This document shows, piece by piece, positions 17,250 to 26,879 of a stretch of DNA of 32,559 nt (positions are counted from its first letter, which is position 1; every line of letters begins with the position of its first letter). The stretch spans positions 1 through 32,559 of the forward strand of contig CAIYYW010000289.1 in the NCBI GenBank assembly GCA_903930515.1, written 5' to 3'. The DNA comes from an uncultured delta proteobacterium (GTDB lineage: Bacteria > RBG-13-61-14 > DRUE01). Made by a program: the position numbers and the translations under genes. The notes beneath the pieces were generated by a model. The model made no database searches. It was given only the letters and a program-made list of their open reading frames with translations, and was not told where the DNA came from.

Positions 17250-17562
17250 CCGGAAAAGCCGCGCATTTTTTATCGGAGCCACTGTGCTGCTTGCGGTGGC
17301 GGTGTTGCTGCCGGCCGGGCTTTTTCGTCACACGCCCACGATTTGTCTCTGGACCCTCGTGGGCTTGGGGCCTTGCCCGGGTTGCGGGATGACCCGGGCG
17401 GTCTGGTATTTGCTCCACGGTCAGTTCAAAACCGCGATTGCCTTCAATTGGATGGTGGTAATGGTCGCGCCCATTTTGGCCTGGATCTATCTCAAGCTCG
17501 GCTATCAAGCGATCACCGGCCGGGAGGCGCGCTTAAAATTTCTGGAGAAGAAAATTTTCTAG
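17218..17562 (+). CDS. DUF2752 domain membrane protein
   Basis: GLGPCPGCGMTRAVWYLLHGQFKTAIAFNWMVVMVAPILAW; start inferred as MGTENY..., overlapping the end of the TM2 gene. Confidence 0.83.
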   Translation: MGTENYSLKNNRKSRAFFIGATVLLAVAVLLPAGLFRHTPTICLWTLVGLGPCPGCGMTRAVWYLLHGQFKTAIAFNWMVVMVAPILAWIYLKLGYQAITGREARLKFLEKKIF

Positions 17563-17597
17563 GCTTCAGGTTGTTTCCCGATCAACGGTTCCGACGC

Positions 17598-20390
17598 TCA
17601 AGCTCCGCGCTTCCGGAAAATCCCGAAAATAATGAGACCGAGAAGCGACGCCAGCGAAAAATACAGCCCGATCCGGAACGACCAGGGCTGGTAGAAGATT
17701 TTGAGATGATGCTTGCCGGGAGGAATTTTTAGGCCGGTGAGGAAATCCGCGGGAAGCAACTCCTGTTCTTTTCCGTCCAGGATCGCTTTCCATCCCGGGA
17801 ACAAGATCTGGGAGATCAGGAGCCGGGAATTCCGGACAGCCTCTAATTCAATCTGGAAATTTTGGCTGGAAAATTTCTTGAGCTTCAAAGGGGATTGCTC
17901 GGCGCCCAAGCGCGGCTCCGGGCTATTCGGGGTTCCGGGCGGCAAAAGAATAGCCGGGTCCAATTCTTTTTTACTTTTTAGCTTTCCCCCGTTTCCGCTT
18001 TCCATCTCCCCGGCGCCGGTCAGGAAGAATCTCGGATAGGCTGTCGGGTTTTGGTAAAACCAAAAGCCCTGATCGCCGATCAATTCCAGCTTTTCCGCAA
18101 GGCGCGGGGTGTCCACCCTCAAGTCCAGCCAGCCGGCCCAGTCAAAATCGGAGTTGTCCGCCGGAAGGGTGGCGAGGGAAATCGTCTCGCTCATTGCCAG
18201 GTTCAATTCCACTGCCGGCAAATTTTGCTCCTCCGGATGCCTTGCCGGATGAAGGTATCGGGCGTAGCCGATTTTTTTCTCGGCGCCGATGATAAACCAA
18301 ACCCCGTCCGGTTCTTTGGGAACAGCCTCTTCCTGGATCCTGGGAGCGAAGCTGAGGATCAGGGGAGGAACAACAACCGGCGGATGATCTTTTTCGCGGG
18401 AAGGGCAGAATCCCGGCCGGGCTTGATCGGATTCATAAAGGTCGCACCGGTTGAAGCTGATCAATCCAGGCGGATGCTGGAACAAGGTTTTGGCCGTGGC
18501 GTTCCCAAGTTTGAAATATGCCGGGCCGAGATGGGAAGGGGAGGGGGCGCGTTTGATTCCGCTTGACAGGACTCGCTCAATGGAGCGGTTAAAAGGAAGG
18601 GGGCTGCGGGAGATCACATATTTCAACCCGATCAAATCCAGCCTCGGGTCTTCCGCCTTCTCCGGCATCACCTCCAAATAGCCGACATCGTTATACCAGT
18701 AATTGAAGCCCTGCTCGCGGCTATGCCCGTTGATCCGGTTCACCAGTTCCACCAACCGGTGATGGTTCACCCCGTCCATCACCCGGAGGTCCGCGACTTC
18801 CAGGAGTTGATTCAGGTTGGGAGGAAAAATCCCGCGCTCGAAATAAAATCGGGCCAGCGGGTCGGCCTTGATCCTCTGGAAAACCGGATTGGCCCGCAGC
18901 TCGTTCAAATGATAGTCCAAATAAATCGGCTCCTGCCAGGACCGGCGCGCCTGTCCGGAAAGCAGCAGAACGATGCTCGCGAGACAGAATCCCGCGGGAG
19001 CGGAAAAACTTACGCCCCTGGCGAAAAAGAGCCAGAGGAAAAACAACATTGTTGATCCAAGTTCAATGGCGAGAAAGGGATTCAACGCCGGCCGGAAAGT
19101 ATCATAAGGGAAGAAAAGCAAGAGCAGGATGACTGCGGCGAGGAAGGCGAGGACGATTTTTTTAGTTGGGATTTTTCCTTCCAATATTTTCTCCAGCAGG
19201 AACGCCGAGATCAGGACAGCGGCGAAAATGATTCCCGGCCAGGGATGCTTGAAATTTCCGGACAGGCTGAAGGGGAAGACCAGTCCCAGGAACTGGAATC
19301 CGGTCAGGCCGAAGCTTAGCCCGAGGAATACGATGATCCAGGCCATCCAGATCAGATGAATTTTGGGAAGTTTTTTCAATTCCAGGAAAGCCAGGGGCAA
19401 CAGGGGAAGGAAGATCAATCCGATTGAGGGGGCGAGCCAGGGCAGGGTGGAGCTTTGGTAATTGAGATGCAAAAAGGAAATATAGCCGGCAAGCTCGGGC
19501 CGGTGGAAAAAGGGCGCGCCCGGACTGCCGGGGCCGAAGAACCAGGGAGAGAAGGCCGCGAGGAATTCGGAGATGGAGTAATGATAGAGGCCGGCGACTG
19601 GGAGATGGAAATGATCGCCGCGGACCCAGAATTCCAGGAAGGTCAGGACCAGGGGCAGGGAAAGGAAAAGCGCGATCAGGTTTGCCAGGCCGAACCGGAC
19701 CCATGCGGCCGGCCGTTCCGTTTTTTCCCGGCTGACAGTCCAGCCGATAAAACTAAGCAGGACAAACAACCAATCGTAAAAAATCGCCTCGGGATGGCCG
19801 GAGTTGAAAAGCGCGAATAAGGCGAGGCTGAGCAGGATCGGCCATTTTTTGCTTTGGCTTTGGGAAATCTTGAGCGCGAGCAGGAGCAGGAGCGGGATCA
19901 GGAAATCCGCGCTCAAATAATTTTCATTGGGGAAAAATTGAAAGTATCCGGAGAAGATGAAGCCGAACAGGATAAAGGAAGAGCCGGAGCGGGAGAGACC
20001 GAGATGGCGGCCGAGCAGATAGCTGAAGAAGCCGGCGAGCCAGAATCGGAAGACGAGATAAAGCTCGTAGGTGATGAGCGCGGGGAAGAGGTAGAGGAAT
20101 AATTTCAACGGATAGAAAACGGCTGAGAGCATATTCCCGAGCAGGACCGAGCCGAGTCCGTTGTCGGGGTTCCAGAGCGGGAAAGATCCGTTGGCGAATT
20201 CCGACCGGATCAAATGGTCAAAGGAGAACTGTCCGAGCAAAAAATATTGTTCCTGGATGATCCCGAGGAAAAGGCCCTCGCGGTTTAAAATCTGCGGTCC
20301 GAAGATGATGAAAATACCGAGCAAGGGCAACAGCCCGGCAAGGAGATAGTCATTCCGGTCAAGCTTTTTGTTCAAAGCCGGCAACATCAA
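17598..20390 (-). CDS. YfhO family membrane protein
   Basis: 930 aa polytopic, C-terminal SQILFPGWKAILDGKEQEL...PPGKHHLKIFYQPWSFRIGLY typical of YfhO. Confidence 0.88.
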   Translation of the reverse strand: MMLPALNKKLDRNDYLLAGLLPLLGIFIIFGPQILNREGLFLGIIQEQYFLLGQFSFDHLIRSEFANGSFPLWNPDNGLGSVLLGNMLSAVFYPLKLFLYLFPALITYELYLVFRFWLAGFFSYLLGRHLGLSRSGSSFILFGFIFSGYFQFFPNENYLSADFLIPLLLLLALKISQSQSKKWPILLSLALFALFNSGHPEAIFYDWLFVLLSFIGWTVSREKTERPAAWVRFGLANLIALFLSLPLVLTFLEFWVRGDHFHLPVAGLYHYSISEFLAAFSPWFFGPGSPGAPFFHRPELAGYISFLHLNYQSSTLPWLAPSIGLIFLPLLPLAFLELKKLPKIHLIWMAWIIVFLGLSFGLTGFQFLGLVFPFSLSGNFKHPWPGIIFAAVLISAFLLEKILEGKIPTKKIVLAFLAAVILLLLFFPYDTFRPALNPFLAIELGSTMLFFLWLFFARGVSFSAPAGFCLASIVLLLSGQARRSWQEPIYLDYHLNELRANPVFQRIKADPLARFYFERGIFPPNLNQLLEVADLRVMDGVNHHRLVELVNRINGHSREQGFNYWYNDVGYLEVMPEKAEDPRLDLIGLKYVISRSPLPFNRSIERVLSSGIKRAPSPSHLGPAYFKLGNATAKTLFQHPPGLISFNRCDLYESDQARPGFCPSREKDHPPVVVPPLILSFAPRIQEEAVPKEPDGVWFIIGAEKKIGYARYLHPARHPEEQNLPAVELNLAMSETISLATLPADNSDFDWAGWLDLRVDTPRLAEKLELIGDQGFWFYQNPTAYPRFFLTGAGEMESGNGGKLKSKKELDPAILLPPGTPNSPEPRLGAEQSPLKLKKFSSQNFQIELEAVRNSRLLISQILFPGWKAILDGKEQELLPADFLTGLKIPPGKHHLKIFYQPWSFRIGLYFSLASLLGLIIFGIFRKRGA

Positions 20391-20767
20391 TAATTCACCG
20401 AGTCCTTGCTTGAGAGCATCGCCACATCCCAGATACTCCTCACGGTCCGGAAATCCTTGGGCGCGAGCAAAAGGTTGGACCAGATCCGGAAGGGAGAAAA
20501 ATAAAATTCCCGGCAGGCGCGTTTCTTGAAGCGCTTGAGCCGTTGATCCGGCACCGCGCTCAGGTTCACGGTCAGGCTGGAATAGCCGGACAGTTGAGAA
20601 TCCGCGGCCGCCTCCGCGCTCAGCCCCAGCCTTCTCGCGTTAATGATCTCAATCTGGTCCGAGCGGTTCTTCAAGAGGTATCCCGCCAGATAGCCCAATC
20701 CAATCGGCGCCGGACTGGCCACTATGATTGAATTCGGCCTGATCAAAGCGATTTTCATTTTTACCAT
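20387..20767 (-). pseudogene. Internally deleted B12-binding radical SAM protein remnant
   Basis: N-terminal B12-binding start (MKIALIRPNSIIVASPAPIGLGYLAGYLLKNRSDQIEIINARRLGLS) joined directly to a typical C-terminal tail (RLKRFKKRACREFYFSPFRIWSNLLLAPKDFRTVRSIW); the CxxxCxxC core is missing. Confidence 0.65.
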
Positions 20768-20843
20768 TATCACCGCCGTCGCCCGATCGGTCAAAGGCTT
20801 GCAATTGTTGGGAACCGGCCGAATCAATTTGTTCCGGAATTCC

Positions 20844-20872
20844 TTGCTCAAAACCCGAATTTCTGATATAGA
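20844..20872 (+). promoter_or_regulatory. Promoter of the GH78 operon
   Basis: TTGCTC - 17 nt - TATAGA, then gcggaggcaaagATG. Confidence 0.55.
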
Positions 20873-20889
20873 TTCTAGCGGAGGCAAAG

Positions 20890-22938
20890 ATGAACAAACA
20901 TACCCGAAGAGCATGGTTGGAAGGATTATTGTTCCTGCTTTTGGCCCTGCCGCTCGCGGCCATGAGCGCGCCCGATGAGGTCCTGAAATACTGGCCGGAA
21001 GAGGCCGGGCAATACGGCTTGCCCAAGGCGGTCCATTCCGCGGGCAAAAAGGTTGAGGCCGCGGAGTCGGTTTTGGCGGAAGACGATCAATCCGCCCGGC
21101 TCGGAAACGGCGATGAACTGGCGGTTGATTTCGGCGCGGTGACCGGCGGTTTTTTCGAGTTCAAGTTCAACCTGACCAAGCCGGCCAAAATCCGGATCAC
21201 CTATTCGGAGGCCGCGAAATTCAGCCGGGGGGAAAGCGGCAAGCTCTCTTTGCTTTCGCTGGTTGACAAGAAACTTTTGCAGAGGACTTACGAGGTAAAA
21301 CAGGGCGGCTGGTTCCGCGACCCGGTTTTAATGGGCGGGGCGCGTTATGTGATGCTTGAAGTCTTGAGCGGAGAGCTGGACCTGGACGCGATCCGGTGCG
21401 AGAAGACTTTTTTCCAATGCGACCCCAAAGGACAGGGCTGGTTTTTATCCAGCGACCAACTTCTGAATAAAATCTGGTATGCCGGTTATTACACCACCTG
21501 CCTGGACACGATCCGTCCGGACCAGGGGGGAAGTGCCGGCAGGGATAAAATCGGCGAGGGCGACTGGGTGATGGTTGACGGCGCGAAGCGGGACCGGCTG
21601 ATCTGGTCCGGGGATTTGGGCATCGCCGACCGGGTGGTTTATGTTTCCAGCGGCCGGTACGACCTTGCGAAGAATTCCCTGCTCAGCCTGGCGGCCTGGC
21701 AATTTAATAACGGCCTATATCCGGCCTGCAGCCGGGTAGAGCTGGGCGCCAAGGCCGCGGACCAATTTTTGGAATATTCCTTCTGGCAGGTGATCAACAG
21801 CTACGAATATTATCTTTACTCCGGCGACCTGGATTTCCTGGCCAAGATATATCCCGGCCTGCTCCGGGCGATGGAATATCACGACCGCAAGACCGATAGC
21901 AATGGAATGACCAGCCAGCATTTCCTGCGCGGCGGAATGAATTACAGCTATTCCATCATCCGCACCGGGCCGGTGGCCTACACCAACGCGCTCTATTATA
22001 TTTCCTTGGTGGACGCGGCGCGGATCGCGATGGCGCTGGAAGACCTGGGCCAGGCCCAATTGTTCCTGACCCGGGCCGACCGGATTGAAGGATTGTTCAA
22101 CGATTATTTCTGGCAGAAAAAGACCGGGGTATATCGCGACCTTAAAAGAGACCTGACCCATCACGCCCTGGACGGAAATGTCTTTGCCATCCTGAGCGGT
22201 CTTGCGGACCAGGGCAAGGCCGAGCAGGCTTTGGACTTTATCAACCGAACTTTGCGCCTGGACTGGGGAGACCGCCAATTTGATCAACCCTATGTGTTCC
22301 CGCGCAAGGTTCCTTTTGCCATCGGACATAACTCCCAGTATGTGATGCCCTATATCAATGCCTTTGACGCGGTCGCGCGGTTCCGGCTCGGCCGGGACCA
22401 GGAAGCATTGGACCTGATCCGGAGATGCTGGGGACGGATGGCGGAACAGGACCCCAATTTCACCGACTGGGAATGGATCGGGAAAAAAGGAAGTCCGGAT
22501 CATAGCAACACCTCGCTCACCCACGGCTGGAGCGCCGGCTCAACTTTCATCCTCAGCGAGTGGGTCCTGGGGGTCAGGCCGGTGGATCCCGGATTCAGCC
22601 AATACCTGATCAACCCGCGTATTGCCGGACTGGAATGGGCCCAGGGGGCGGTGCCCACTCCGCGAGGATTGATTGAGGTGAACTGGAAAGACAGCGCGGA
22701 CCGGTTTGAAATCACCCTGAACCTCCCCGCCGGACCGGGCCCTTCCCTGATCCTGCCCGGAAAAGGAGATCTGGTAAAAATCTCGCTCAATGATGCAGTG
22801 ATCTATGACGGCAAATCCAAAATCCCAAACCCCGCGCTGGTTTCGGTGGATCCGGAACCGGACCGGGTCGGGGTTGAACTGAAAGAGGGAGGGGGGTATC
22901 GTTTGATCATTGAGAAAATTGGAGAAGTGAGCCAATGA
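20890..22938 (+). CDS. Alpha-L-rhamnosidase-like glycoside hydrolase (GH78-type)
   Basis: Secreted; CLDTIRPDQGGSAGRDKIGEGDWVMVDGAKRDRLIWSGDLGIADRVVYVSSG; C-terminal HGWSAGSTFILSEWVLGVRPVDPGFSQYLINPRIAGLEWAQGAVPTPRGLIEVNW. Confidence 0.85.
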   Translation: MNKHTRRAWLEGLLFLLLALPLAAMSAPDEVLKYWPEEAGQYGLPKAVHSAGKKVEAAESVLAEDDQSARLGNGDELAVDFGAVTGGFFEFKFNLTKPAKIRITYSEAAKFSRGESGKLSLLSLVDKKLLQRTYEVKQGGWFRDPVLMGGARYVMLEVLSGELDLDAIRCEKTFFQCDPKGQGWFLSSDQLLNKIWYAGYYTTCLDTIRPDQGGSAGRDKIGEGDWVMVDGAKRDRLIWSGDLGIADRVVYVSSGRYDLAKNSLLSLAAWQFNNGLYPACSRVELGAKAADQFLEYSFWQVINSYEYYLYSGDLDFLAKIYPGLLRAMEYHDRKTDSNGMTSQHFLRGGMNYSYSIIRTGPVAYTNALYYISLVDAARIAMALEDLGQAQLFLTRADRIEGLFNDYFWQKKTGVYRDLKRDLTHHALDGNVFAILSGLADQGKAEQALDFINRTLRLDWGDRQFDQPYVFPRKVPFAIGHNSQYVMPYINAFDAVARFRLGRDQEALDLIRRCWGRMAEQDPNFTDWEWIGKKGSPDHSNTSLTHGWSAGSTFILSEWVLGVRPVDPGFSQYLINPRIAGLEWAQGAVPTPRGLIEVNWKDSADRFEITLNLPAGPGPSLILPGKGDLVKISLNDAVIYDGKSKIPNPALVSVDPEPDRVGVELKEGGGYRLIIEKIGEVSQ

Positions 22939-24101
22939 AAAAAAAGGTCTTCGCGATCGGATTGATTCAGTTGGTTTTTGTGTTATTGAGCCAATGCGCG
23001 GTTCAGTTTTATCCGCGGCCGGTGAGCGAGGGGGAGAAGGTTGAGTCCAATGTGGCTCACGCGGTGGACACTTTTGGAGCGGCTTTTTTGAGGTCCACGA
23101 TTGCGGCTAAAGCGTCCAAGCCCGATCGCCAGAAGCCGGTGATCCGGAATTATATGTTCTACGCGGACCCGAAGTTCAAAGATCCGAAGAATTTTTATCC
23201 GGCGCCCCAGCCGATTACGGAGATGAAGCAGGAGTTATTTAAGGACGAGAAGGACTACCGGATTTTTCTGGTCAGTTGGCCGAGCAGTTACCAGCCGGTC
23301 AACCCGGACTTTCGGAAATTGTACGAGACCTACCAGGAGGACTGGACGGTTTACGCGCTATATTTCAAGCAGAAGCAGCCGACCAACAAGGCGGTGGTGA
23401 TGACCCACGGCTGGACCGGGGGCAAGGTCACGGATCAGCTTCAGGTTTCCACCAACCGGATTGACCGGCTGGCCAAGCTGGGCTGGGATGTGTTGTTCGT
23501 TCAACAGCCCTATCACGGTTTCCGGATGCCCAAGGATTCGTATTTCTCCGGCGAGTTGTTCCTCAGCGGCGAGGTGAGCCGCTTGAACGAGGCGATGTGT
23601 CAGGCCGTGACGGATATGCGCTCGGGGATCCAATGGCTGAAAAAAGACCATCAACTGGTCGGGATGTACGGCGGGAGCCTGGGCGGGATTGTTACCCTGA
23701 TGACCACGGTGAACGAGCCGACCCTGGATTTTGCCATTGCCTGGGTGCCGCCCTCCAGTTGGGCGGATCTGACCGCGAACAGCCAGTTGGTGCCCTATGT
23801 GGTGCAGGCGATTTACGATTCCGGGATCGGCTTTGACACGGCCCGGGAAATTTTCTATCCCACCAGCCCGGCCAATTTCAAGCCGGCCATTTCCAAAGAG
23901 GATGTCCTGATCATTGCCGGGATGGGAGACAATTTCGTCCCGGTAAACCAGCCGATCCTTCTGTGGGAGCGATGGGACGAGCCGGAGATTTACTGGTTCC
24001 CGGGCGGACATATTATGAACTTCGGCAAGAAAGAAGCGCTCAAGACCGAAGACGAATTTCTAGCCCGGCAGCTGAAGAAACTGGATCAGAAAGTCAACTG
24101 A
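22935..24101 (+). CDS. Alpha/beta hydrolase family lipoprotein
   Basis: Signal MKKKVFAIGLIQLVFVLLSQC; VVMTHGWTGGKV; nucleophile region GMYGGSLGGIV; ATGA overlap with GH78. Confidence 0.8.
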   Translation: MKKKVFAIGLIQLVFVLLSQCAVQFYPRPVSEGEKVESNVAHAVDTFGAAFLRSTIAAKASKPDRQKPVIRNYMFYADPKFKDPKNFYPAPQPITEMKQELFKDEKDYRIFLVSWPSSYQPVNPDFRKLYETYQEDWTVYALYFKQKQPTNKAVVMTHGWTGGKVTDQLQVSTNRIDRLAKLGWDVLFVQQPYHGFRMPKDSYFSGELFLSGEVSRLNEAMCQAVTDMRSGIQWLKKDHQLVGMYGGSLGGIVTLMTTVNEPTLDFAIAWVPPSSWADLTANSQLVPYVVQAIYDSGIGFDTAREIFYPTSPANFKPAISKEDVLIIAGMGDNFVPVNQPILLWERWDEPEIYWFPGGHIMNFGKKEALKTEDEFLARQLKKLDQKVN

Positions 24102-24844
24102 TGCCGGAATTAAAAATCCAGAAGCTCGGACTGATCGCCTGCAAGGTGCTTTGGCGGGAGTTGGCCTATTTCGCGGCGCAAAGCCCGGCGGAGATAGATT
24201 TTTTCATCCAGCCCCAGGGCCTGCATAATGATCCGGCTCAGATGCGGGATACTTTGCAGGGCGCGATCAACCGGATTGAAGAGGAACATAGTTACGACCA
24301 ATTGATTTTCGGGTACGGGCTTTGCTCCCGGGGCATTGAAGGGCTGAAGAGCGAGAAGACTCCCCTGGTTTTCCCGCGCGCCCACGATTGCCTGACCTTT
24401 TTGCTCGGGTCGCGCCAGAGGCAGGACCGGATTTATCGGGAGCATCCGGACGGATACTGGTACAGCCCGGGCTGGATTGAAACCGGCGCCCAGCCGAGCA
24501 GGGAGCGGATCCAAAAGGAAATGGATTTGCTCCGGATGAAGTTCGGGGAGGACGACGCGAGATGGCTTCATACCCAGATCGCGGGCTGGAACCGGAACTA
24601 TCACAAGGCTATTTATATTGACTTCAAGATCGGCGAGCGCGGGAAATATCTGGCTTACACCAGGGCCTGCGCGGAAGAACTGGGATGGCAGCTTATAGAA
24701 CTGGAAGGCGATCCGACCCTGGTGAAAAAATTGGTGTCAATGGAATGGGATGAAGAAAATTTCCTGGTCCTGGCCCCGGGTCAGGAACTCAAGCTCAGCT
24801 ATGATGACGACCTGGTAAAATGTTCTATTCCAGGTCAGGGCTGA
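24101..24844 (+). CDS. DUF1638 domain-containing protein
   Basis: Start trimmed to MPELKIQKLGLIACKVLWRE (TGATG overlap with the previous stop); LIFGYGLCSRGIEGL, FPRAHDCLTFLLGS. Confidence 0.85.
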   Translation: MPELKIQKLGLIACKVLWRELAYFAAQSPAEIDFFIQPQGLHNDPAQMRDTLQGAINRIEEEHSYDQLIFGYGLCSRGIEGLKSEKTPLVFPRAHDCLTFLLGSRQRQDRIYREHPDGYWYSPGWIETGAQPSRERIQKEMDLLRMKFGEDDARWLHTQIAGWNRNYHKAIYIDFKIGERGKYLAYTRACAEELGWQLIELEGDPTLVKKLVSMEWDEENFLVLAPGQELKLSYDDDLVKCSIPGQG

Positions 24845-24849
24845 ACCGA

Positions 24850-25845
24850 ATGCGGAACATAATTCTTGACCTGATCACCAGCGGCGGCGCGGCCTTGGCG
24901 CTCGGGGTTTGTACGCGGAAGCTGAGTCCCGGTCCGGTTAAGATGCAAGACTGGCCGATGCCGATCCCGGCCAGGAAGGAAATGATCGGCGATTTTGAGA
25001 TCAATTATATTGAACAGGGAAGCGGGCCCGCGCTGATTTTTATCCACGGCTTGGGCGCCAACCTCAATGTCTGGAATTATAATTTTTTTGAATTCGCCAA
25101 GACCCACCGCTGCATCGCCCTGGACCTTCCCGGTTTTGGAAATTCCGCCAAAAAGGAAACCGAATATTCCTTTGACCTGTTCGCGAGGACGATTGTGGGC
25201 CTGATGGACAAACTGGGGATTGAGAAGGCCGCAATGATCGGGAACTCAATGGGAGGACATACTGCGGCATATCTGGGAATACATTTCCCGGAACGGGTGG
25301 ATATGCTGGTTTTGGTGGACCCGAGCGGGACTTTAAAAATACCCTGGTATTTAAAATTGTTCCTGCTTTATCCGGAATTTTCCGCATCCCTGATCCACCG
25401 GTTGTTCATCAAACGGCTGGAAGGGCAGGAGCCGGAAAAAATCAAGACCACTATTCTCGCCACGGGCAAGCGGTTCCCGATTTTGCTGAATTTGTTCTTC
25501 CATGACGCCGCCACCCATCCGGCTGAAGACTTTATGAATTTTTTCGTCGGCCACCTCGCAACCATCATTTCCAAAGCGCAGTTCCATTATTTCCTCCGGA
25601 CCTTCTCCAGGCTCGCCAAAAGGATAGACCAAACCAACCTCACCCCTGACCTGCCCAGGATCAAAGCCCCCACCCTCCTGATCTGGGGAGATGACGACCG
25701 CCAGGTCCCGCTCAGGTTCGCCAAAATATTCCACCGCCAAACCCCCGGCTCAAAGTTCCTGATCATCAGCCATGCCGGGCATATCCCGATGATAGAAAAA
25801 CCCGATGAATTCAATTGCGCGCTCAAAGAATTCCTGGAAAAATAG
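24850..25845 (+). CDS. Alpha/beta hydrolase
   Basis: FIHGLGANLNVWNYNF, GNSMGGHTAAYLGIHFPERVDMLVLVDPSG, SHAGHIPMIEKPDEFN. ORF opens at 24820; MRNIILD at 24850 preferred. Confidence 0.88.
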   Translation: MRNIILDLITSGGAALALGVCTRKLSPGPVKMQDWPMPIPARKEMIGDFEINYIEQGSGPALIFIHGLGANLNVWNYNFFEFAKTHRCIALDLPGFGNSAKKETEYSFDLFARTIVGLMDKLGIEKAAMIGNSMGGHTAAYLGIHFPERVDMLVLVDPSGTLKIPWYLKLFLLYPEFSASLIHRLFIKRLEGQEPEKIKTTILATGKRFPILLNLFFHDAATHPAEDFMNFFVGHLATIISKAQFHYFLRTFSRLAKRIDQTNLTPDLPRIKAPTLLIWGDDDRQVPLRFAKIFHRQTPGSKFLIISHAGHIPMIEKPDEFNCALKEFLEK

Positions 25846-25920
25846 CTGATCCGGGGTTTCCGGTTTGAGGTTGACTATTTCCCGCCTGCTCAAACACGCA
25901 GGCCAACATCTTTTTCGCCT

Positions 25921-26394
25921 CTACAGATTTTTTACCACAAGCACATGTCGATCCCTGAACCCCTGCCCGGCATACAATTTCCGGCCCGGCCGGTTTTTGG
26001 GATCAACATTCAAAACCACCAGTTTTATTTTCAATTTGCGGAATTCTGAAAAGGCCGTCTTTAAAAGATTTTTCGCCACGCCCCGGTTGCGCCAGCGCTC
26101 GGCGACCACCAGAGAATAGATCATTCCGTGCTTGGCCTCAAGATAGATTGGAGGTCTTTTGCAAACCGCCCCCAGAAGATAGCCGACGATTTGATGCCGG
26201 TCTTCGGCAACCAGGATAAAATGGCCCGGCTTTTTCAGGGCGGAAGTGTGCCACCGGCGCGCGGTTTTCAAGCATTCCTTTTTCGGGCGCTTGGCGTAAA
26301 AAGGCGGATCGAAAACAAGGTGCGATGCGGTCAATTCCCACCAGAGTTCCTGGATCCGCCCCAGGTCTTCCCTTACAGCCCTCCGCACCAGCAT
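25921..26394 (-). CDS. GNAT family N-acetyltransferase
   Basis: MLVRRAVREDLGRIQELWWEL; IYSLVVAERWRNRGVAKNLLKTAFSEF; NRPGRKLYAGQGFRDRHVLVVKNL. Confidence 0.88.
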   Translation of the reverse strand: MLVRRAVREDLGRIQELWWELTASHLVFDPPFYAKRPKKECLKTARRWHTSALKKPGHFILVAEDRHQIVGYLLGAVCKRPPIYLEAKHGMIYSLVVAERWRNRGVAKNLLKTAFSEFRKLKIKLVVLNVDPKNRPGRKLYAGQGFRDRHVLVVKNL

Positions 26395-26408
26395 GGTCGG
26401 TTATCATA

Positions 26409-26600
26409 TCACAAGAGGCCGGCGAAATCTATTCCCAGGGCGCAGGTGTTTGGGCAGGTCGCGTCGGTTTTTTCGCGCTCTTCTCCAAGTCATAGCTGAC
26501 CGTGCCGTCAATGCTTCTGCCGGCCTTGGAGCCGTCCCAGGCAATGGAGCCGTTGAAAGTGCATGGGTGCTTGGTCCCCGCTTGGGCTAGAGCGGGATGG
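26409..26600 (-). pseudogene. Truncated, frameshifted third copy of the 30-31 kb lipoprotein family
   Basis: CTFNGSIAWDGSKAGRSIDGTVSYDLEK, then in another frame KTDATCPNTCALGIDFAGLL*; compare CSFNGSIVWDGDQ...LSGKITYDLDRRKDETDAACPNSCELIMDFNAIR* at 30125. Confidence 0.8.
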
Positions 26601-26797
26601 CCATGCTGGACCAAGAGCCGTGCTCGGCCACCGTCATCACGCTCTCGCCCCTCACCGCGCTCAAGATCACCCGCGAGGAATTTTTCGGGATCATGTCCGA
26701 CCAGCCCGAGATCGCCCGCACCATTTTCGAGGTTCTCAGCAAACTGCTACTTCTCGTCGAAGAGGAAATCCGCCAACTGGCCTGCGAAGTGAATTAA
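26591..26797 (+). pseudogene. C-terminal fragment of a cyclic nucleotide-binding (cNMP/CRP-fold) domain
   Basis: GMAMLDQEPCSATVITLSPLTALKITREEFFGIMSDQPEIARTIFEVLSKLL matches the end of cNMP domains; a stop lies just upstream, so the N-terminal part is missing. Confidence 0.65.
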
Positions 26798-26879
26798 TTC
26801 CGGACCTCGGGAAAACGCAAATTCCCCCTCAGGGAAATAGTAAAAATCCCGGGAAGCCCCGGTGAGCATCACCTCCGGG

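Noticed and set aside
25870-25910. CCTGCtcaaacacGCAGG hairpin between convergent hydrolase and GNAT genes
   Set aside because: Position suits a bidirectional terminator but the stem is only 5 bp and the T tract is distant; too weak to list.
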